From: Maridesulfovibrio sp.
Lineage (GTDB): Bacteria; Desulfobacterota; Desulfovibrionia; Desulfovibrionales; Desulfovibrionaceae
Assembly: GCF_963666665.1 (NCBI RefSeq)
Contig: NZ_OY762999.1
Span: 2,795,501 to 2,859,500 of the forward strand
DNA: 64,000 nucleotides
Reading direction: 5' to 3'
Numbering within the stretch: position 1 is the first letter of the stretch; each line of letters begins with the position of its first letter. The notes below the pieces were generated by a model. That model did not search any database. It worked only from the letters and a program-made list of their open reading frames with translations, and had not been told where the DNA came from. Shown here one piece after another: positions 35,186 to 43,320 of the stretch. The position numbers were made by a program, and so were the translations under genes.

Positions 35186-35845
35186 ATGGGAAAACTGCTC
35201 AATCTTGTTACACCGCTGCATACATCAACCAAACGCGAATACCTGCAGCGCATGAACGATAACAAAGTAGATTGCATGCTTAAGGCCAAGGAATATGAAT
35301 TCGATTACTGGGACGGTGACCGCCGCTTTGGTTATGGCGGATACCGTTATCTGGAAGACTACTGGACCCCGGTGGCTGAAAAACTGATCGAGACCTACGG
35401 CCTTGAAAAGGGAGCACGTATTCTGGATGTGGGCTGCGGTAAGGCCTTCCTGCTCTTTGAACTACATAGGCTGGGCATGGAAGTTCATGGATTTGATATT
35501 TCCCGCCACGGTCTCGAAGGCGCAAAAGAAGAAATCAGAAAAAACCTGTTCATACAACGAGCCGAAGAACCTTTCCCATACGATTATAACGAATTCGATC
35601 TAGTCATTTCCATCAATTCCCTGCACAACCTGCCCGTCTTCAATCTCAAGAAAGCACTGGGCGAAATGGTACGGGTCGGGCGAAATAAATATCTTTGCGT
35701 GGAAAGCTTCCGCAATGAGCAGGAATTGTTTAACCTCCAATGCTGGGCCCTGACCTGTGAATCTTTTTTCAGTAAAGAAGAATGGGAATGGCTCTTCACA
35801 GAATTCAACTACACCGGCGACTACGAATTCATCTACTTTGAATAA
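35186..35845 (+). CDS. Class I SAM-dependent methyltransferase
   Basis: A 219-residue methyltransferase with a helical N-terminal cap (about 1-70). Motif I is RILDVGCGKAFLLFEL near 77, VHGFDIS follows near 98, then FDLVISINSLHNLP near 138 and LCVESFRN near 171. A ribosome site AAGAGGA lies close upstream. It is flanked by the degenerate methyltransferase-like gene and a radical SAM gene with 11-12 base gaps, so it is in the same operon. The substrate is not visible in the sequence. Confidence 0.75.
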   Translation: MGKLLNLVTPLHTSTKREYLQRMNDNKVDCMLKAKEYEFDYWDGDRRFGYGGYRYLEDYWTPVAEKLIETYGLEKGARILDVGCGKAFLLFELHRLGMEVHGFDISRHGLEGAKEEIRKNLFIQRAEEPFPYDYNEFDLVISINSLHNLPVFNLKKALGEMVRVGRNKYLCVESFRNEQELFNLQCWALTCESFFSKEEWEWLFTEFNYTGDYEFIYFE

Positions 35846-35857
35846 ACGAGGCACAAA

Positions 35858-36925
35858 ATGCAGCTCTACACCAACCTGAAAATTTTCCATTACCAGCACA
35901 AGCTTGATTCATTACCCCCGGAATCGAAACGGACTGAAGCCCCCCTACACATCCGCATCAAGCCAACCAATGCATGCAACCATAGCTGTTCCTACTGTGC
36001 TTACCGCAACCCCTCCCTGCAATTGGGGCAGGACATGTCCATTGCTGACCGCATCCCGGCGACAAAGATGAAAGAGATTGTTGCAGATTGCATTGAAATG
36101 GGTGTTAAGGCTGTAACTTTCAGCGGCGGTGGTGAACCGCTCTGCTATCCGCAACTGGCAACAACCGCACGCTCTCTGGCCGAGGGCGGGGTCAGCATAG
36201 CCTCCCTGACCAATGGAAGCCTGTTGCACGGTGAAGTGGCTGAAGTTTTTTCATCCCTGGGCACATGGATCAGGATTTCCATGGATGGCTGGGACGGTCC
36301 CAGTTATGCCCGCTTTCGTTCGGTTGGGAATGATGAATTTTCCAAAATCATGACCAACATTGAAAATTTCAAGAAATTGAACGGAAAATGTTTTCTGGGT
36401 GTAAGCTACGTTATTAACCGCGACAATGCAGAGCACGTTATTGAAATGGGCCAAAAACTTAAAGATGCGGGAGTAGACAGCATCAAATTTTCCGGCTGCG
36501 TTGTCAGTAATGACGGGCACGAGAACAACCGTTATCACGCTCCGGTTTTCGGACGGATCAAGGAACAGACCCAGCGGGCTAAGGCCGAACTGCAAACAGA
36601 TGGTTTCGAGGTCTTTGACGCCTATCATGAGCTGGATGAAAAATTCGATAAATCCTACCAATGGTGCCCATACCAGCAGGTTCTTCCGGTAATCGGCGCG
36701 GACCAGCAGGTCTATTCCTGTCAGGACAAAGCCTACAATCTTGATTGTGGATCACTCGGTTCTATCAAAGATGTGCGCTTTAAATATTTTTGGTTCAATA
36801 ATCGCGATAAGTTCTTCAAGATCAACCCGGCAAAAGATTGCAACCACCACTGCGTTTCCAACGGTAAAAACATGTTGATCCACGATTACCTGAATGCCAA
36901 TCCCGATCATCTACCCTTTGTCTAA
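35858..36925 (+). CDS. Radical SAM enzyme (methyltransferase block)
   Basis: A 355-residue radical SAM enzyme. The [4Fe-4S] motif CNHSCSYC has Cys40, Cys44 and Cys47, then GGGEPLCYP near 90 and TNGSLLHG. A C-terminal cysteine-rich stretch (WCPYQQVLPVIG, YSCQDKAY, then CNHHC) resembles a SPASM-type auxiliary cluster domain. It resembles the enzyme at 29387 in length and layout but is clearly a different gene. Its neighbours, methyltransferases and a reductase fusion, suggest action on a sugar or a small attached group. Confidence 0.8.
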   Translation: MQLYTNLKIFHYQHKLDSLPPESKRTEAPLHIRIKPTNACNHSCSYCAYRNPSLQLGQDMSIADRIPATKMKEIVADCIEMGVKAVTFSGGGEPLCYPQLATTARSLAEGGVSIASLTNGSLLHGEVAEVFSSLGTWIRISMDGWDGPSYARFRSVGNDEFSKIMTNIENFKKLNGKCFLGVSYVINRDNAEHVIEMGQKLKDAGVDSIKFSGCVVSNDGHENNRYHAPVFGRIKEQTQRAKAELQTDGFEVFDAYHELDEKFDKSYQWCPYQQVLPVIGADQQVYSCQDKAYNLDCGSLGSIKDVRFKYFWFNNRDKFFKINPAKDCNHHCVSNGKNMLIHDYLNANPDHLPFV

Positions 36926-36938
36926 TCGGGTACAGTCC

Positions 36939-38882
36939 ATGAAAATTCTGGTTATCGGAGACGGCGCGCTGGGCAATGCAATCACGAAGCAGTTTGTAAA
37001 ATGCGGCCACGAAGTATCGCAAACCTCGCGTAAGGACCTGCAATTAATTCCGTTAGATTTAAAAGATGAACTAAAGTTCACTAGTCTTCCTGAAACGGAT
37101 TGGGCGGTACTGGCTGCCGGAATCTCCGGTTACAAAGAATGTGCAGAGAATCCAGAATCACGCTTGGTAAACGTGGATCGCACAATTAAGCTTTGCCGCT
37201 TTCTGCTTAATCGCGGAACTAAAATTCTATTTCCTTCCAGCACAGCTGTCTTTGACGGGCAGACACCATTTCCAAAACCTGACACTCCCACCTGCCCCAA
37301 TACGAAATATGGCCATCAGAAAAAAGAAGTTGAAGACTTCCTACGTCAATACCCGACCCGGACAGCCATAGTGCGTCTGACGAAGCTTCTGGACCACAAT
37401 ACACCGCTCATTTCCGATTGGCTGGAAAAGCTCGCTAACGGACACGAAATCACTCCATTCAAGGACCTGAGCATTGCCCCAGTACTTTTTGAAGATGCGG
37501 CCTTTGCCTGCTGTGAAATCATGAAAAAGGACGGCAACGGTATTTTTCATTGCTCCGGCCCGCAAGAAATCAGCTATCTTGACTTCGGACGAATGCTCTG
37601 TGAACAATCAGGCTTCAATTCCGAACTCATCAGGCCTGCCAACTGCAAAGGATTCCTTGACTCCTGCCCGCCACATTGCGGGCTTGATTCAAACACGACT
37701 GAAGAAATGATCAAATTCAAGTTTCCCGCTCCAAAGCAGGTTATTGAAAAGTTGATACAACCCCGCTGCCTGCTCTGCGGTGGCAGCGACCTGCACCACT
37801 TTGATCAATTTAAGAATTTTCCCGGCATAACCTCTGACTGTAAGCCTTGGCCGCGTTCAGGAGAATTCATGCTCTGCAAAACGTGCGGACACCCCCAGAA
37901 AAAACTTTCTGCACAGTGGTTCAAGGACATCAGTGAAATATATTCCGGGTATGAAATGTACCCCTTAAGCGCGGGCAACGAGCCACTCATCTTTGATGAA
38001 AAAGGCGAAGGGACCCCACGCAGCGGAATTCTGCTGAACCACATCATTGCCGCTCTTTCTCTCCCTGAAGAAGGAGCTCTGCTGGATGTAGGCTGCGGCA
38101 ACGGAAGTCTCTTGCAGCAATTTCACCTGCGCCGCCCCGAATGGGAATTGTACGGACACGAACAATCGGCGCAGCGCGAAGAGATACTTCATATTCCCGG
38201 AGTTCAGGGATTCTATTCAGGACCCTTAGTAAATATCGACCGCAAATTTGATCTGATCACTATGACCTACGTCATTGAGCACCTGACCGATCCGCTGGGC
38301 ACGCTCAAAGAACTTACCGGATTGCTCCGTGAGGGTGGTCATATCATAATCCACACTTCATCTTTTGCGGACAATCCTTTTGATCTCATGGTCTGTGATC
38401 ATTGCTCCCATTTTACCCCGGACACGCTGCAATTTCTGGCAACACAGGCAGGACTGGGAATTACCGGACAAACCGATCCATGGCTGGCAAAAGAAATAGG
38501 CATTATCGCCCGCAAAGGTCCCCGGCTGCACACTCATGCACAAGTTAAGAAAAACCTACATAGCATGACCGAATCACTAAGCTGGCTGGAGCAACTGGTC
38601 AGCAAAGCAAAGCGGTCCTGCGCGAAACAGCAAGTGGGAATTTTCGGCACAGCAATTGCCGGGACATGGCTGGCAGCGGCGCTTAAAAATGCAGCCTTTT
38701 TCGTAGATGAAGACCCATCCAAACAGAGTCAGACACACATGGGCTTACCCATCATAGGACCGTCAGATATCCCGTCAAAAACGGCTGTAATCATGGGATT
38801 CAACAAAGAGTTGGGCATACGTATTGCCGAACGGATCAATAAAAAATACTTTCACGTTAATTTTGTTCTCCCAGACAAATAA
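36939..38882 (+). CDS. Fused sugar reductase and C-methyltransferase
   Basis: A 647-residue fusion. Residues 1 to about 265 are an RmlD-like SDR (LVIGDGALGNA near 4, PSSTAVF near 99, YGHQKK near 128 with the Tyr-Lys pair). Residues about 285-430 begin with a CLLCG...CKTCG zinc site and then a methyltransferase (LLDVGCGNGSLLQQF near 381). The C-terminal region (GIFGTAIAGTWLAAALKNA) matches the extra domain of sugar C-methyltransferases. The fusion joins a deoxysugar-type reduction and C-methylation. The ATG at 36939 follows an earlier in-frame start at 36894 that overlaps the previous gene. A strong terminator follows. Confidence 0.72.
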   Translation: MKILVIGDGALGNAITKQFVKCGHEVSQTSRKDLQLIPLDLKDELKFTSLPETDWAVLAAGISGYKECAENPESRLVNVDRTIKLCRFLLNRGTKILFPSSTAVFDGQTPFPKPDTPTCPNTKYGHQKKEVEDFLRQYPTRTAIVRLTKLLDHNTPLISDWLEKLANGHEITPFKDLSIAPVLFEDAAFACCEIMKKDGNGIFHCSGPQEISYLDFGRMLCEQSGFNSELIRPANCKGFLDSCPPHCGLDSNTTEEMIKFKFPAPKQVIEKLIQPRCLLCGGSDLHHFDQFKNFPGITSDCKPWPRSGEFMLCKTCGHPQKKLSAQWFKDISEIYSGYEMYPLSAGNEPLIFDEKGEGTPRSGILLNHIIAALSLPEEGALLDVGCGNGSLLQQFHLRRPEWELYGHEQSAQREEILHIPGVQGFYSGPLVNIDRKFDLITMTYVIEHLTDPLGTLKELTGLLREGGHIIIHTSSFADNPFDLMVCDHCSHFTPDTLQFLATQAGLGITGQTDPWLAKEIGIIARKGPRLHTHAQVKKNLHSMTESLSWLEQLVSKAKRSCAKQQVGIFGTAIAGTWLAAALKNAAFFVDEDPSKQSQTHMGLPIIGPSDIPSKTAVIMGFNKELGIRIAERINKKYFHVNFVLPDK

Positions 38883-38883
38883 A

Positions 38884-38913
38884 AAGACCTGCTTTTAACA
38901 AAAAGCAGGTCTT
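38884..38913. terminator. Bidirectional rho-independent terminator
   Basis: AAGACCTGCTTTT (38884-38896) pairs with AAAAGCAGGTCTT (38901-38913) as a 13-bp perfect stem with a 4-base loop. It ends the glycan block on the plus strand and the small minus-strand gene that follows. Confidence 0.9.
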
Positions 38914-38928
38914 AATATTAATAAGTAC

Positions 38929-39159
38929 CTAAGGCCGTAAGTTACTTGCGGCACTTCCTTTTTCACGGGCCTGTTCAACCAGCGATTTCACATCATCCTT
39001 GATGCCTTCATACTGCTTGACGGTCCAATCCTTAGCCTTCAATCCCGCTTTGACAGTACAGACTGCCGCCGGACGGACTTTTTCAGACTTTAAAGCATAT
39101 CCGGCCAAAATTCCGGCAGTGGCACCGGCTGCAAAAATCACTATTCTTCCAAGAGCCAT
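38929..39159 (-). CDS. Small membrane-anchored protein
   Basis: A 76-residue protein. A hydrophobic N-terminal helix (about residues 5-22, IVIFAAGATAGILAGYA) is followed by a basic, helical C-terminal part (VKAGLKAKDWTVKQYEGIK). It resembles YtxH-type or DUF6110-type small envelope proteins but I cannot name a family. A strong AGGAGGT site lies 4 bases upstream of the ATG. A promoter with nested inverted repeats lies further upstream. Confidence 0.65.
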   Translation of the reverse strand: MALGRIVIFAAGATAGILAGYALKSEKVRPAAVCTVKAGLKAKDWTVKQYEGIKDDVKSLVEQAREKGSAASNLRP

Positions 39160-39193
39160 AACGACCTCCTATGTTTTCACTGTGAGAGTACAA

Positions 39194-39221
39194 TTTATAC
39201 CTCTCATAATTACAGTGCAAA
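39194..39221 (-). promoter_or_regulatory. Promoter with nested inverted repeats
   Basis: On the minus strand, TTTGCA (39221-39216) and TATAAA (39199-39194) are spaced by 16 bases. CACTGT (39178-39183) and ACAGTG (39212-39217), plus GAGAG and CTCTC inside them, flank the -10 box. This suggests a repressor or anti-terminator site for the small membrane protein gene. Confidence 0.45.
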
Positions 39222-39263
39222 GCCTGAAGGCAAATATCACTCTCAATTTTTATCCTGCTTTTG

Positions 39264-40148
39264 TTAAGCCAAATTCTGCCGGACAGCGGCTATAAAATTA
39301 TCTACTGCCGGAAAACCGTTTGTACTTCTATGAATCAAGTACATCTCAATTACCGGAAAATCTCCGCTCAACCTTTTAAACACAACCCCCTGCGGCTTTA
39401 TACGAGCCATACTTTCCGGCACAATGCCGATTCCCATATTTGCTGCAACAAGAGCAACTGTCGCACTCTTGCGGGTTGCCTCTTGAACTACATCAGGGAC
39501 AAATCCGGCTTCCGAAAAGACTCTCATCCATTCGTCATATAAGCGGGGATGGCTTTCACGCGGAAAGAAAATGAACTGTTCGCCGGCCAACTCCGAGACA
39601 TCCACCACTGCACTTTCAGCAAGGTAATGATCCTCCGGCACAACCAAGGCATATGATTCACGGTGAAACAACTCGCAATCCAGATCTGAAACATCATGCC
39701 GAAACAAGCGGACAATCCCGGCATCAATATCACCGCTGCGCACGGCCTTGAGCTGATCGTTGGTGAACATCTCCCGCAAATCCAGCCGTACGGCGGGATA
39801 CTGTCCTTTATATTCACGAATGATATCAGCCAGAGGAGTCTCAAGGGCAGGCCCGATATACCCCAGAGTAAATTGACCGCCCTGCCCGGTTGCGGCATCA
39901 AGCAGATTAGCATTAGCCCGATCAATGGCCCGCAAGATTCCGGGGACATCCCGAAGCAATGAAACTCCAGCAGCAGTTAAAGCAACTGAACGTTTGTTAC
40001 GCTGGAAGAGTTTGACCCCGAGTTCATCCTCAAACTTCTTGATCTGCTGACTCAATGGAGGCTGTGAAATAAACAGCCGCTTGGCAGCCCTCCCGAAATG
40101 CAGTTCTTCTGCCACCGCCAGAAAATATTTAAGCTGTCGTGTTTCCAT
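39264..40148 (-). CDS. LysR-family transcriptional regulator
   Basis: A 294-residue LysR regulator. The N-terminal helix-turn-helix (LKYFLAVAEELHFGRAAKRL at 6-25, then SQPPLSQQIKKFE) is followed by an effector-binding domain with two Rossmann-like lobes (GYIGPALETPLADII near 95, ATVALVAANMGIGIVPES). It is divergent from an aldo/keto reductase gene. The intergenic region contains a long palindrome next to its own start, so it probably controls the reductase and itself in response to an unknown co-inducer. Confidence 0.88.
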   Translation of the reverse strand: METRQLKYFLAVAEELHFGRAAKRLFISQPPLSQQIKKFEDELGVKLFQRNKRSVALTAAGVSLLRDVPGILRAIDRANANLLDAATGQGGQFTLGYIGPALETPLADIIREYKGQYPAVRLDLREMFTNDQLKAVRSGDIDAGIVRLFRHDVSDLDCELFHRESYALVVPEDHYLAESAVVDVSELAGEQFIFFPRESHPRLYDEWMRVFSEAGFVPDVVQEATRKSATVALVAANMGIGIVPESMARIKPQGVVFKRLSGDFPVIEMYLIHRSTNGFPAVDNFIAAVRQNLA

Positions 40149-40149
40149 C

Positions 40150-40172
40150 AGTAATATCTAACAGATATTACT
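40150..40172. promoter_or_regulatory. LysR-type operator palindrome
   Basis: AGTAATATCT (40150-40159) and AGATATTACT (40163-40172) form a perfect 10-bp inverted repeat around AAC. The centre fits the T-N11-A pattern of LysR-family boxes. It begins two bases from the regulator start codon, covering its leader. Confidence 0.7.
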
Positions 40173-40190
40173 CTGACTCAAAAGATATAT

Positions 40191-40217
40191 TCGACATATT
40201 TATTACCTGGGCATAAT
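40191..40217 (+). promoter_or_regulatory. Possible promoter of the aldo/keto reductase
   Basis: TCGACA (40191-40196) and CATAAT (40212-40217) are five-of-six matches to the sigma70 boxes, but the spacer is only 15 bases, as often seen at activator-dependent promoters. The reductase ATG is about 40 bases further on. Confidence 0.4.
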
Positions 40218-40256
40218 TATCACTCATCCACCAACACCAAATAACCGGAGATAATT

Positions 40257-41249
40257 ATGTCTGTAGAAATGAACATGAAAACACTCGGCAACAGCGACAT
40301 CAAAATTTCACCCATCGGCCTCGGATGCATGGGGCTGAGCGAATTTTACGGCCAGCCTGCGTCTGAAAAACAGGGCTGCGAATTAATCCAACACGCCCTT
40401 GATCAGGGAGTTAATTTCTTTGATACCGCAGACATGTATGGCGGAGGACATAATGAAAAACTGCTCGCAAAAGCCCTGCAAGGACGCCGAGACGAAGCGG
40501 TGATTGCCACTAAATTCGGTATTGTGCGTGAGAACGGCGAATACGCCAGAACAATCAGCGGCAAGCCCGAATATATCCGTAAATCATGTCACGAAAGCCT
40601 GCGCCGTCTGGGAACTGATTATATTGACCTCTACTACATCCACCGCGTGGACAAGGAAACTTCCATTGAAGATACAATCGGAGAAATGTCCAGACTCGTG
40701 GAAGAAGGTAAGATCAAAGCCATCGGTATATCTGAAGCTTCAGCAGAAACCCTGCGCCGTGCCCATGCAGTCCACCCGCTTTCGGCCCTGCAATCGGAAT
40801 ACTCCATGCTTACCCGCGACCCGGAAACTGAAATACTGGCCCTGACCCGCGAACTTGGAATCAGCTTTGTTCCCTACAGCCCCATCTGCCGGGGCCTGCT
40901 CAGCAACTGGAAGCCCTCAGAAGACAAAACGGACTTCAGAAACATGCTGCCCCGATTTCAAGGTGAAGCATATGACAGCAACAAAACCATCGCCGATGCC
41001 CTTGCCCTGATTGCAGAAGAAAAAGGCTGCACACTGGCCCAGCTCTCACTGGCCTGGGTCTGCGCGCAGGCAGAGAATATCATCCCCATTCCCGGAACTA
41101 CAAAAATTAAAAACCTTGATTCCAACATCGGGGCGACACAGGTTAACCTGAGTAATGACGACCTTGCGGCCATTGAAACAATCCTCAATACCAGCAAGGT
41201 CCAAGGAAACCGCTATACAGATGAAGGCATGAAAGGAGTGAATGTATAA
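40257..41249 (+). CDS. Aldo/keto reductase
   Basis: A 330-residue NADPH-dependent aldo/keto reductase. The catalytic tetrad is visible: Asp and Tyr in FDTADMYG near 60, Lys in ATKFG near 85, His in YYIHRVD near 126. The NADP site (IPIPGTTKIKNLDSN) lies near 280. It belongs to the YajO/Tas-type bacterial group. GGAG lies 7 bases upstream. The LysR gene beside it is the likely regulator. The substrate is probably an aldehyde or sugar-derived carbonyl and is not identified. Confidence 0.9.
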   Translation: MSVEMNMKTLGNSDIKISPIGLGCMGLSEFYGQPASEKQGCELIQHALDQGVNFFDTADMYGGGHNEKLLAKALQGRRDEAVIATKFGIVRENGEYARTISGKPEYIRKSCHESLRRLGTDYIDLYYIHRVDKETSIEDTIGEMSRLVEEGKIKAIGISEASAETLRRAHAVHPLSALQSEYSMLTRDPETEILALTRELGISFVPYSPICRGLLSNWKPSEDKTDFRNMLPRFQGEAYDSNKTIADALALIAEEKGCTLAQLSLAWVCAQAENIIPIPGTTKIKNLDSNIGATQVNLSNDDLAAIETILNTSKVQGNRYTDEGMKGVNV

Positions 41250-41258
41250 ATCGACAAT

Positions 41259-41289
41259 CCCCCTTCCAGTGATTATCGCAGGAAGGGGG
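41259..41289. terminator. GC-rich hairpin after the reductase gene
   Basis: CCCCCTTCC (41259-41267) pairs with GGAAGGGGG (41281-41289) around a 13-base loop just after the reductase stop. No T-run follows, so it could be a transcript-protecting or attenuating hairpin rather than a classical terminator. Confidence 0.5.
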
Positions 41290-41404
41290 GTAAAGTCTGA
41301 AGTCATAGACCTGTTCAATTCTGTACTCACCAGTCACGGCATGGTATAGTAGACCAGCAACATTAGTGCTTGGTCTTATTTTTAAACATACCGGACAGGA
41401 TCTG

Positions 41405-42805
41405 ATGAGTAAATATAGAGTTAAACGTCCACACATTGCCCTGCTTATCGCTGCTATGTATGCCCTATTTGGTTTTTTCTGGATTTTATTCTCGGATAAA
41501 CTTCTGACCTTTTTTGTGCGAGATACGGAATTGATTAACCAGATACAAACTTTCAAAGGCTGGTTTTATGTCCTGATCAGCACTGCAATAATATATTTTC
41601 TGATTGAAAAATATGATCGATCCATGCAGAAGAGCCAACAGAACTATAGAAGGCTACTCGACAATATTGCCGACCCATTCTTCCTTCTCAATTCTGAAGG
41701 TAAGATCATAGATATAAATAAGCAGGCTATGAACTCTCTTGGCTACTGCCGCGAAGAACTAATAGGAATGTACCTTGATCAGATAGACCCTGATCTCGAT
41801 CTTAAACAATGGGTAAAACAGGTGATCCAAATTAATCTGGATCAACATCTGAAACTGGAAACCAGACACAAACGCAAAGACGGCTCTATTTTTCCGGTAG
41901 AAGTGGTCGGCTGCATGTTTGAGGAGGATGGGAAAAAATTATGTTTAGCTGTAGCGCGAGACATTACCCATAGAATTCAGACACTGGAACTGATGGTCCA
42001 GAACGAGAAAATGAGTTCACTTGGAGGTATGGCTGCAGGAATTGCCCACGAAATAAACAATCCGCTCTCGGCTATACTTGGTGCATGCCAAAACATCACC
42101 AACCGTATATTCAATGACACCCCGCGAAATCTGCATATTGCCAAGGAATGCAATGCGGACTTGGATTCCATGCGGGAATACATGCGCAAAAGGGATATCC
42201 TGCGTATGATTAGTTCAATTTCTGATGCCGGGAATCGTGCATCTCAAATTGTTTCAAGCATGCTTAATTTCAGCCGTGGTGGTTCTAAAAGAATGCACAC
42301 CTGCCAAATCTCGGCATTGATAGATGAAAGCATTGATCTGATCAGATCTGATTTCAGCTTCAGCAGCAACACCAAATTCAATCAAATAGAAATCTCCAAG
42401 GATTATCCACAACAACCATTATCTATATGCTGCATCCAAAGTGAGATACAGCAGGTACTTATGAATCTGATGAAGAATGCATGTGAAGCCATGGCAGAAA
42501 AGAAATACCCGCAAGGGGATTTCCCGCAACTGCAACTGCGGGTAAAAAACGGCAAGCATTTGGTCTTCATTGAGGTGGAAGACAACGGTCCCGGTATTCC
42601 GCAAGACAAACTGAAAAAAGTGTTCGAACCCTTCTACACATCCAAAGATGTCGGCAAAGGGACAGGACTGGGATTATCGATATCTTATTTTATCATCACA
42701 GAGCAGCATAAAGGACGGATGGAAGTAAAAAGCACCCTAGGCAAAGGGACAAAATTTATTATCACCCTGCCGGAAGGCAGTTGCGATTGCTGTAAAACAC
42801 AATAA
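41405..42805 (+). CDS. Membrane PAS histidine kinase
   Basis: A 466-residue sensor kinase. There are two transmembrane helices (about 9-30 and 53-67), a PAS domain at about 80-195, and a HisKA-type region with phospho-acceptor His215 in AGIAHEINNPLSAI. The ATPase domain has an N box (LMNLMKNACEAM), G1 (EDNGPGIP), F box and GTGLGLSI near 415. No receiver domain or response regulator gene is adjacent. AGGA lies upstream of the ATG at 41405. The signal is not known. It ends in its own terminator. Confidence 0.87.
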   Translation: MSKYRVKRPHIALLIAAMYALFGFFWILFSDKLLTFFVRDTELINQIQTFKGWFYVLISTAIIYFLIEKYDRSMQKSQQNYRRLLDNIADPFFLLNSEGKIIDINKQAMNSLGYCREELIGMYLDQIDPDLDLKQWVKQVIQINLDQHLKLETRHKRKDGSIFPVEVVGCMFEEDGKKLCLAVARDITHRIQTLELMVQNEKMSSLGGMAAGIAHEINNPLSAILGACQNITNRIFNDTPRNLHIAKECNADLDSMREYMRKRDILRMISSISDAGNRASQIVSSMLNFSRGGSKRMHTCQISALIDESIDLIRSDFSFSSNTKFNQIEISKDYPQQPLSICCIQSEIQQVLMNLMKNACEAMAEKKYPQGDFPQLQLRVKNGKHLVFIEVEDNGPGIPQDKLKKVFEPFYTSKDVGKGTGLGLSISYFIITEQHKGRMEVKSTLGKGTKFIITLPEGSCDCCKTQ

Positions 42806-42808
42806 AAA

Positions 42809-42834
42809 AGAAAGCCCGAAAAACCGGGCTTTCT
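42809..42834. terminator. Bidirectional terminator
   Basis: AGAAAGCCCG (42809-42818) pairs with CGGGCTTTCT (42825-42834) around a 6-base loop, between the histidine kinase and the convergent cupin gene. A-rich and T-rich flanks on either side fit a rho-independent terminator used in both directions. Confidence 0.85.
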
Positions 42835-42850
42835 ACTTCATTCATATATC

Positions 42851-43213
42851 TTACTGCTTAATCAAGGTCAGCAGCATCTTGAACCGCTCCCGGGCCTCAA
42901 GACCGTGGGGAACATTTGCAGGCATTATGATAGATTCGCCAGCCGCTACATTAAACACTTCATCGCCGATGGTCACTTGGGCCACTCCATCCAGTATCTG
43001 CACCATGGCATCTCCCGGTGCACTGTGAGTGCTGAGTCCTTCACCGGCATCAAAAGCAAACAAAGTCAGGGAAATCTGCTTAACCTGTGAAAGGGTTCTG
43101 CTGACCACCTGCCCATCCTGATAAACAACCAGATCGGTCAGGTTCAGCACCTTGTTATGGTCAATATTCTTTATGGTTACATCCTTAAGATTCTTGAGTT
43201 CCAAGTCAGCCAT
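42851..43213 (-). CDS. Cupin-domain protein
   Basis: A 120-residue single cupin barrel. The conserved metal-site blocks are seen as LSTHSAPGDAMVQILDG (first motif, with His) and PANVPHGLEA (second motif His). Proteins of this size act as small metal-dependent enzymes or sensors. An upstream ATG in frame overlaps GGAGGT, which is the ribosome site for the ATG at 43213. It lies downstream of the RND pump genes on the same strand but is separated from them by about 107 bases. Confidence 0.85.
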   Translation of the reverse strand: MADLELKNLKDVTIKNIDHNKVLNLTDLVVYQDGQVVSRTLSQVKQISLTLFAFDAGEGLSTHSAPGDAMVQILDGVAQVTIGDEVFNVAAGESIIMPANVPHGLEARERFKMLLTLIKQ

Positions 43214-43320
43214 ATCAACCTCCATGTAAAGGTCGGGTTTGGGATTCAGGTTGAATTTCTCAACCGCTACGGCTTACATTTCACACAAAGAAAGTAGGAT
43301 TTATATGATGTAAGTCAATC

